From contig JAKFDW010000173.1 in the NCBI GenBank assembly GCA_036675955.1, forward strand, positions 1-8,989: a DNA stretch of 8,989 bases, written 5' to 3'. Below are positions 6,272 to 8,989 of this stretch, piece after piece. The position numbers and the translations under genes were made by a program. Within the stretch, counting starts at the first letter, position 1. The number at the start of each line of letters is the position of its first letter. This DNA is from Pollutimonas sp036675955 (lineage in GTDB: Bacteria > Pseudomonadota > Gammaproteobacteria > Burkholderiales > Burkholderiaceae_B). The notes under the pieces are model-generated. The model saw only the letters and a program-made list of their open reading frames with translations. It searched no databases and was not told the DNA's origin.

Positions 6272-6637
6272 TTGAATACCACACCAATCGAATCCTGGGG
6301 TTTTCTGCACCCCGAATGTCACGGCTCAAAGGCCTTGATGTTTTTCAGTTGGGATCTGGCCAAGACCATCGAGCAGCAATTCACCCTGCATGCTCAGTCG
6401 TCGCTTGCCGTCCAGCTGTACGAAGCGCAAAAGGCGGTCGACCGTCTGCTTAAGCAATACATCCAGATCCAGGCCAATCCAGATGCGTTTGAAGGCCAAA
6501 GCATCCAATTACAACTCGAGAATGACGAGACCGACCCCGATACGGCACCCGTTCTCGCCCTGCATACTTCCCCTCACCTGGAACAGCTCATCATCGAGAC
6601 GCAAGCGCAGCAACAGGCGTCGCGCGCCATTAACTAG
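6272..6637 (+). CDS. Small conserved-looking protein of unknown function, paralogue A
   Basis: I do not recognise this 121-residue protein. It has no signal peptide or membrane segment and looks cytosolic, mostly helical, with a Gln-rich tail (104-116). It is a clear paralogue of the next gene product. Residues 9-25 (WGF, then C16, GS, AL and F25) align without gaps to residues 6-22 of the neighbour. The similarity continues through AQ (52-53), the AF..Q.I block (72-78) and L..Q....E near the end (103-109). That alignment includes residues before the internal ATG at 6338, so the TTG at 6272 is preferred; it is the only start after an in-frame stop at 6257. The ribosome site is weak (GAAG about 10 bases upstream). 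It leads a unit with spacings of 46, 24 and 24 bases, ahead of a cytochrome b561-type gene. Confidence 0.75.
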   Translation: MNTTPIESWGFLHPECHGSKALMFFSWDLAKTIEQQFTLHAQSSLAVQLYEAQKAVDRLLKQYIQIQANPDAFEGQSIQLQLENDETDPDTAPVLALHTSPHLEQLIIETQAQQQASRAIN

Positions 6638-6683
6638 AGACAGTGCATAACGAGTTGTATGCGCCATCCATTACGGAATAGAC

Positions 6684-7025
6684 ATGACTAAAAAGCAATG
6701 GGGCTATGAACGCGCCGACTGTCGCGGAAGCTTCGCGTTGAGCCTGTTTCTGGACGACATGGACCGGCTCATCGAGCACTACACTGGCCAGGCTGCGGAA
6801 CAGCCCGACGCGGTGCTGTTCCAGGCGCAGGCCGCCGCGAACAAACTGGTACAGGCCTATGAAAAAAACGCCCGCAACACCACAGCGTTCAGTAATCAAT
6901 TCATCGAGATCAAGTCTGTGGTCGATGGCAAGGGCACGCTGCTGCTTGTTCCAATTTTTTCATCGGGACTGAAGCAAAAGCTTGTCGAGCTGCTTAACCG
7001 CAGCAACGAGACCAGCCTGCATTAA
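6684..7025 (+). CDS. Small conserved-looking protein of unknown function, paralogue B
   Basis: A 113-residue protein of no recognised family, paralogous to the product of the preceding gene. Shared landmarks are WGY at 6-8, C13-R-G-S, AL at 18-19, F22, I30-E31, AQ at 48-49, AF..Q.I at 68-74 and SGLKQKLVE at 94-102. The single shared cysteine (C13) in a [ED]C[HR]GS context is the most striking conserved feature and could be a redox, metal or acylation site, but nothing proves this. There is no signal peptide or membrane helix; the middle is likely helical. The ATG at 6684 has a modest CGGA six bases upstream. It sits 46 bases after paralogue A and 24 bases before the cytochrome gene, so co-transcription is likely. 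Confidence 0.8.
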   Translation: MTKKQWGYERADCRGSFALSLFLDDMDRLIEHYTGQAAEQPDAVLFQAQAAANKLVQAYEKNARNTTAFSNQFIEIKSVVDGKGTLLLVPIFSSGLKQKLVELLNRSNETSLH

Positions 7026-7049
7026 GCCTATCATCGTCAAAGTCAGAAA

Positions 7050-7742
7050 ATGGATACAAATCTTGCGAGGCGGCGGGTATGGGATTTACCCACGCGCTTG
7101 TTTCATTGGATGCTGGTTGTCTGCGTGACCGGGGCATTCGTTACCGTCAAACTGGGCGGCCTGTGGATGGACTGGCATATCCGGCTTGGATTGTGCACAC
7201 TGGGGCTGATTGTGTTTCGGCTGATATGGGGTTTCGTGGGCCCGCACTATGCCCGATTTGCGCAATTCATAAGCGGCCCGCGCGGCGTCTGGCGCTACAT
7301 CACCGCCAAGGGCAGCCACGTCGCAGGCCATAGTCCACTGGGCGCCGTTTCCGTCATTGCGCTGCTGGCCTGTTTTGGCTTCCAGGCGTTCAGCGGGCTT
7401 TTCGCCAACGACGATGTGTTGTCATCCGGTCCTTTGGCCTTCCTGAGCGAAGATTGGTCTGCTGCACTGACGCGACTGCACAAACTGAATCAATGGCTGC
7501 TGATCGTACTGGCCGCGATACATGTCGCCGCCATACTCTGGTATCGCTATGCAAGGCACCAGGACTTGATCGGGCCTATGATACACGGCGACATCCGAGT
7601 GCCCGACGCAGCGCCAGGCCGTATCGAAACCGTGCAGGATACGTGGCCGCTACGATTTAAAGCATTTGGGTTAGCCACCATCATCGCAATGGGCATATGG
7701 TGGCTGACGACGCTGGCACCCGCTGGCGAATCGTTCTACTAG
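7050..7742 (+). CDS. Cytochrome b561-type membrane protein
   Basis: A 230-residue inner-membrane di-haem b protein of the bacterial cytochrome b561 / Ni-Fe hydrogenase cytochrome b family, which moves electrons between quinones and a periplasmic or soluble partner. The N-terminus has the family signature VWDLPTRLFHW (10-20). Candidate haem-ligand histidines sit in or beside helices: H19, H43 (WHIRLG), H144 (RLHKLNQW) and H158 (AAIHVAAI). About five hydrophobic segments lie near 20-36, 46-63, 97-117, 146-165 and 205-223. The C-terminus is short. No cytochrome c, hydrogenase or oxidoreductase gene is adjacent, so its redox partner is unknown. The two small paralogues upstream and the tiny membrane protein downstream are the only candidates from context. 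The ribosome site is poor; the start is set by the family N-terminus. Confidence 0.9.
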   Translation: MDTNLARRRVWDLPTRLFHWMLVVCVTGAFVTVKLGGLWMDWHIRLGLCTLGLIVFRLIWGFVGPHYARFAQFISGPRGVWRYITAKGSHVAGHSPLGAVSVIALLACFGFQAFSGLFANDDVLSSGPLAFLSEDWSAALTRLHKLNQWLLIVLAAIHVAAILWYRYARHQDLIGPMIHGDIRVPDAAPGRIETVQDTWPLRFKAFGLATIIAMGIWWLTTLAPAGESFY

Positions 7743-7766
7743 TGCGCAGGCGCCTGAAACCGACCT

Positions 7767-7967
7767 ATGAAAGTTACCATCGTTCTGCTGAGCATTCTCG
7801 CCGCCTCGGCAACATGGTGGTGGAATACGCGATCCCAGCAACATATACGTACGCCCGGATTTACTCAAAGGCTGAAAAACATTCTGAAATGTCTTGTCAC
7901 CGGAGCCGTCGTTTACTTCGTCCTGATGGCTTGCACACTGGCCTACCTGATGGTCACCACACCCTGA
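7767..7967 (+). CDS. Small two-helix membrane protein of unknown function
   Basis: A 66-residue protein with a hydrophobic N-terminal segment (about 3-17, VTIVLLSILAASATWWW), a basic polar middle (22-40) and a second membrane segment (about 43-63). It begins 24 bases after the cytochrome gene on the same strand. A small accessory subunit of the b561-type cytochrome is one possibility. The ribosome site is weak and no family is recognised, so this could still be a chance open frame. The hydrophobic pattern and tight spacing argue that it is real. Confidence 0.55.
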   Translation: MKVTIVLLSILAASATWWWNTRSQQHIRTPGFTQRLKNILKCLVTGAVVYFVLMACTLAYLMVTTP

Positions 7968-7982
7968 TGCTTATACAAGCCG

Positions 7983-8003
7983 TCGCTTCCATGCAAGAAG
8001 CGA
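7983..8003 (+). terminator. Hairpin after the four-gene unit, possible weak terminator
   Basis: TCGCTTC and GAAGCGA form a perfect 7-base stem with a 7-base loop, 15 bases after the stop at 7967. Only an AT-rich stretch without a T-run follows (ATAATACTTG), so it may be a processing or partial termination site. Confidence 0.35.
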
Positions 8004-8047
8004 ATAATACTTGCCAGAACGGCCAAAATGAAATGTAATAGGGCTTA

Positions 8048-8074
8048 CAAAACGTGGTATTCGCCGGATAAAAT
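8048..8074 (+). promoter_or_regulatory. Shared upstream motif, copy 2
   Basis: CAAAACGTG (8048-8056), six bases, then GCCGGATAAAAT (8063-8074), the same two blocks as at 6172-6202. It ends 92 bases before the ATG at 8167. GATAAAAT could act as a -10-like element. The different block spacing argues against one rigid promoter and for two separable sites. Confidence 0.4.
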
Positions 8075-8082
8075 GTAACTAC

Positions 8083-8105
8083 GCATCAGCTTGCATTTAT
8101 GATGC
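8083..8105 (+). repeat. Inverted repeat in the leader of the exported-protein gene
   Basis: GCATCA (8083-8088) and TGATGC (8100-8105) are perfect 6-base arms around 11 bases, just after the shared motif. A leader hairpin or a regulator half-site pair is possible; the arms are short enough to occur by chance. Confidence 0.25.
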
Positions 8106-8166
8106 AGCGCGAGTGCCACACTAATCATAGTTCCGGCACCAAAAAAATGGTGTTCACGTATCCAAT

Positions 8167-8688
8167 ATGAGTCCCGCCATGCCCGCACTTGTCCATAGAA
8201 TTCTGGTCGGCGTGCTGTCCGTGTTAGCTGGCCACGCTGCCGTAGCCGCACAAACGCAATGGCCGACCAGCCCTTCACGAACGCAGTTGCCAACGCCTTA
8301 CGGAAACCTCCATGTCGCCAACAACGAGTACGTGTACGAATCCCGCCTGCAGATCGACGATACCGATGTCGACCCGCTGGTGCGCGGCATACTCAACATC
8401 ACCTACGCGTTCAGCACACCGAATTCCCATTCCGCCCTGGTATCGATCAACACGGGCAATAACGGCTGCCCGTATACGTACCGATGGGTCGTCCTGGAAA
8501 AATCCGGGTACAGGGTGTCACCGGAATTCGGGTCATGCAGCGACCAAATCAAGGTCACGGCCAAGGGTCGCAGGCTGACTATGCTTACCCCCAGCGCCCA
8601 CACGCCAGATAAAGTCGACATGTATATTTACGACGGCAAAACGCTGAAGCACCGCAGCACGCAAAGCACTGAGGATAAAAAGCGCTAG
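8167..8688 (+). CDS. Exported protein of unknown function
   Basis: A 173-residue protein not assigned to a family. The N-terminus is a Sec-type signal peptide: a positive residue (R11), a hydrophobic core (about 12-22) and probable cleavage at AVA-A near residue 27. The mature part has alternating polar and hydrophobic stretches suggestive of a small beta-rich periplasmic domain. It contains two cysteines, C101 (NNGCPY) and C124 (GSCSD), spaced well for a disulfide. The tail is basic and polar. ATG at 8167 and ATG at 8179 both leave a signal peptide, and neither has a good ribosome site. The gene stands alone, 199 bases after the cytochrome unit, but shares an upstream motif with it. A strong hairpin follows the stop. 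Confidence 0.75.
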   Translation: MSPAMPALVHRILVGVLSVLAGHAAVAAQTQWPTSPSRTQLPTPYGNLHVANNEYVYESRLQIDDTDVDPLVRGILNITYAFSTPNSHSALVSINTGNNGCPYTYRWVVLEKSGYRVSPEFGSCSDQIKVTAKGRRLTMLTPSAHTPDKVDMYIYDGKTLKHRSTQSTEDKKR

Positions 8689-8694
8689 CAATGG

Positions 8695-8717
8695 TGGCGC
8701 CCGCCGAACGGGCGCCA
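8695..8717. terminator. Strong hairpin between convergent genes, probable bidirectional terminator
   Basis: TGGCGCCCG (8695-8703) and CGGGCGCCA (8709-8717) form a perfect 9-base GC-rich stem with a 5-base loop. It lies between the stop of the exported-protein gene (8688) and the end of the convergent reductase gene (8723). The plus strand continues with TTACATT. The minus strand has a T-run only about 10 bases further on. Position supports termination; the tails are imperfect. Confidence 0.6.
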
Positions 8718-8722
8718 TTACA

Positions 8723-8989
8723 TTAACCGCAGCTGCCTATAGCGCCGCAAGCGGTGCAGAAGTCGCAACCGTCTTTCTTGATGACTGTATGGTTGCCGCA
8801 CTCGTTGCATGGAGCACCGGTCATTGCCGTATTCGGCACGGAACGCCGCGCCGGTTCGTCCGCCACCACGCCCATGGCATTGATAGGCATGCCCTCTTCG
8901 GTCAGAATGCCAAGCATGGCATAGCGATGAATCACCAATTGCGCCACATAGGCCACTGTGGATGGGTAATTCGCCTGCCTTTCACTGCC
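8723..8989 (-). CDS. nrdJ: C-terminal end of B12-dependent (class II) ribonucleotide reductase (5' end outside window)
   Basis: The frame is open from the window edge to a TAA at 8723-8725 and gives the last 88 residues. They include a helical stretch (STVAYVAQLVIHRYAMLGIL), a short linker, and a terminal zinc-ribbon-like segment with six cysteines: CNEC, CDFC, TAC and a final SC before the last glycine. This Cys-rich ending, with GCDFCTACG and GSCG, is typical of the long adenosylcobalamin-dependent ribonucleotide reductases. They make deoxyribonucleotides without needing oxygen, and their C-terminal cysteines re-reduce the active site. None of the catalytic barrel is in the window, so the call rests on the tail. 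An internal GTG at 8956 is not the true start, since coding sequence continues upstream of it. Confidence 0.75.
   Translation of the reverse strand, partial: GSERQANYPSTVAYVAQLVIHRYAMLGILTEEGMPINAMGVVADEPARRSVPNTAMTGAPCNECGNHTVIKKDGCDFCTACGAIGSCG

Noticed and set aside
6107..6329. Two minus-strand small frames in the divergent intergenic region
   Set aside because: They overlap the start of the first paralogue and the palindromes, show no protein character, and disagree with each other in frame.
8045..8293. Minus-strand 82-codon frame before the exported-protein gene
   Set aside because: It overlaps the signal peptide region of a plus-strand gene, has no ribosome site and no recognisable features.

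Overview
The window looks like ordinary chromosome from a betaproteobacterium, most likely Burkholderiales and close to Alcaligenaceae. The evidence is the moderately GC-rich coding sequence, the fused LivM-LivG transporter subunit, the class II (B12-dependent) ribonucleotide reductase tail and a stand-alone RibA. The family assignment is an inference from protein flavour, not from a search.

Layout, left to right. Positions 1-90 (+) hold the last residues of a protein that resembles the RNA-binding tail of a DbpA-type DEAD-box helicase. It converges on ribA (-, GTP cyclohydrolase II, first enzyme of riboflavin synthesis), whose leader can fold into two strong hairpins. Next comes a compact minus-strand operon, transcribed from about 5800 down to 988, for a HAAT-type (branched-chain amino acid family) ABC importer. 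Its order is a Tat-exported substrate-binding protein, a LivH permease, a fused LivM permease/LivG ATPase, and LivF ATPase. The genes overlap or nearly touch, so subunits are probably made together. The true ligand cannot be read from sequence.

Positions 5795-6271 are a divergent intergenic region with several palindromes and short repeats. To its right, on the + strand, lies a tight four-gene unit at 6272-7967. It encodes two small, clearly paralogous proteins of unknown function, a four-histidine cytochrome b561-type membrane protein, and a tiny two-helix membrane protein. After a 199-base gap comes an exported protein of unknown function (8167-8688). The region upstream of the four-gene unit and the region upstream of the exported-protein gene share a two-part motif, suggesting common control. 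A strong hairpin at 8695-8717 separates that gene from the convergent 3' end of a B12-dependent ribonucleotide reductase gene, which runs off the right edge.

The housekeeping and transport genes are ordinary. The part most likely to hold something undescribed is the 6050-8690 block: a duplicated small cysteine-containing family next to a membrane haem protein, with shared upstream motifs. No mobile elements, CRISPR arrays, tRNAs or rRNAs were seen.
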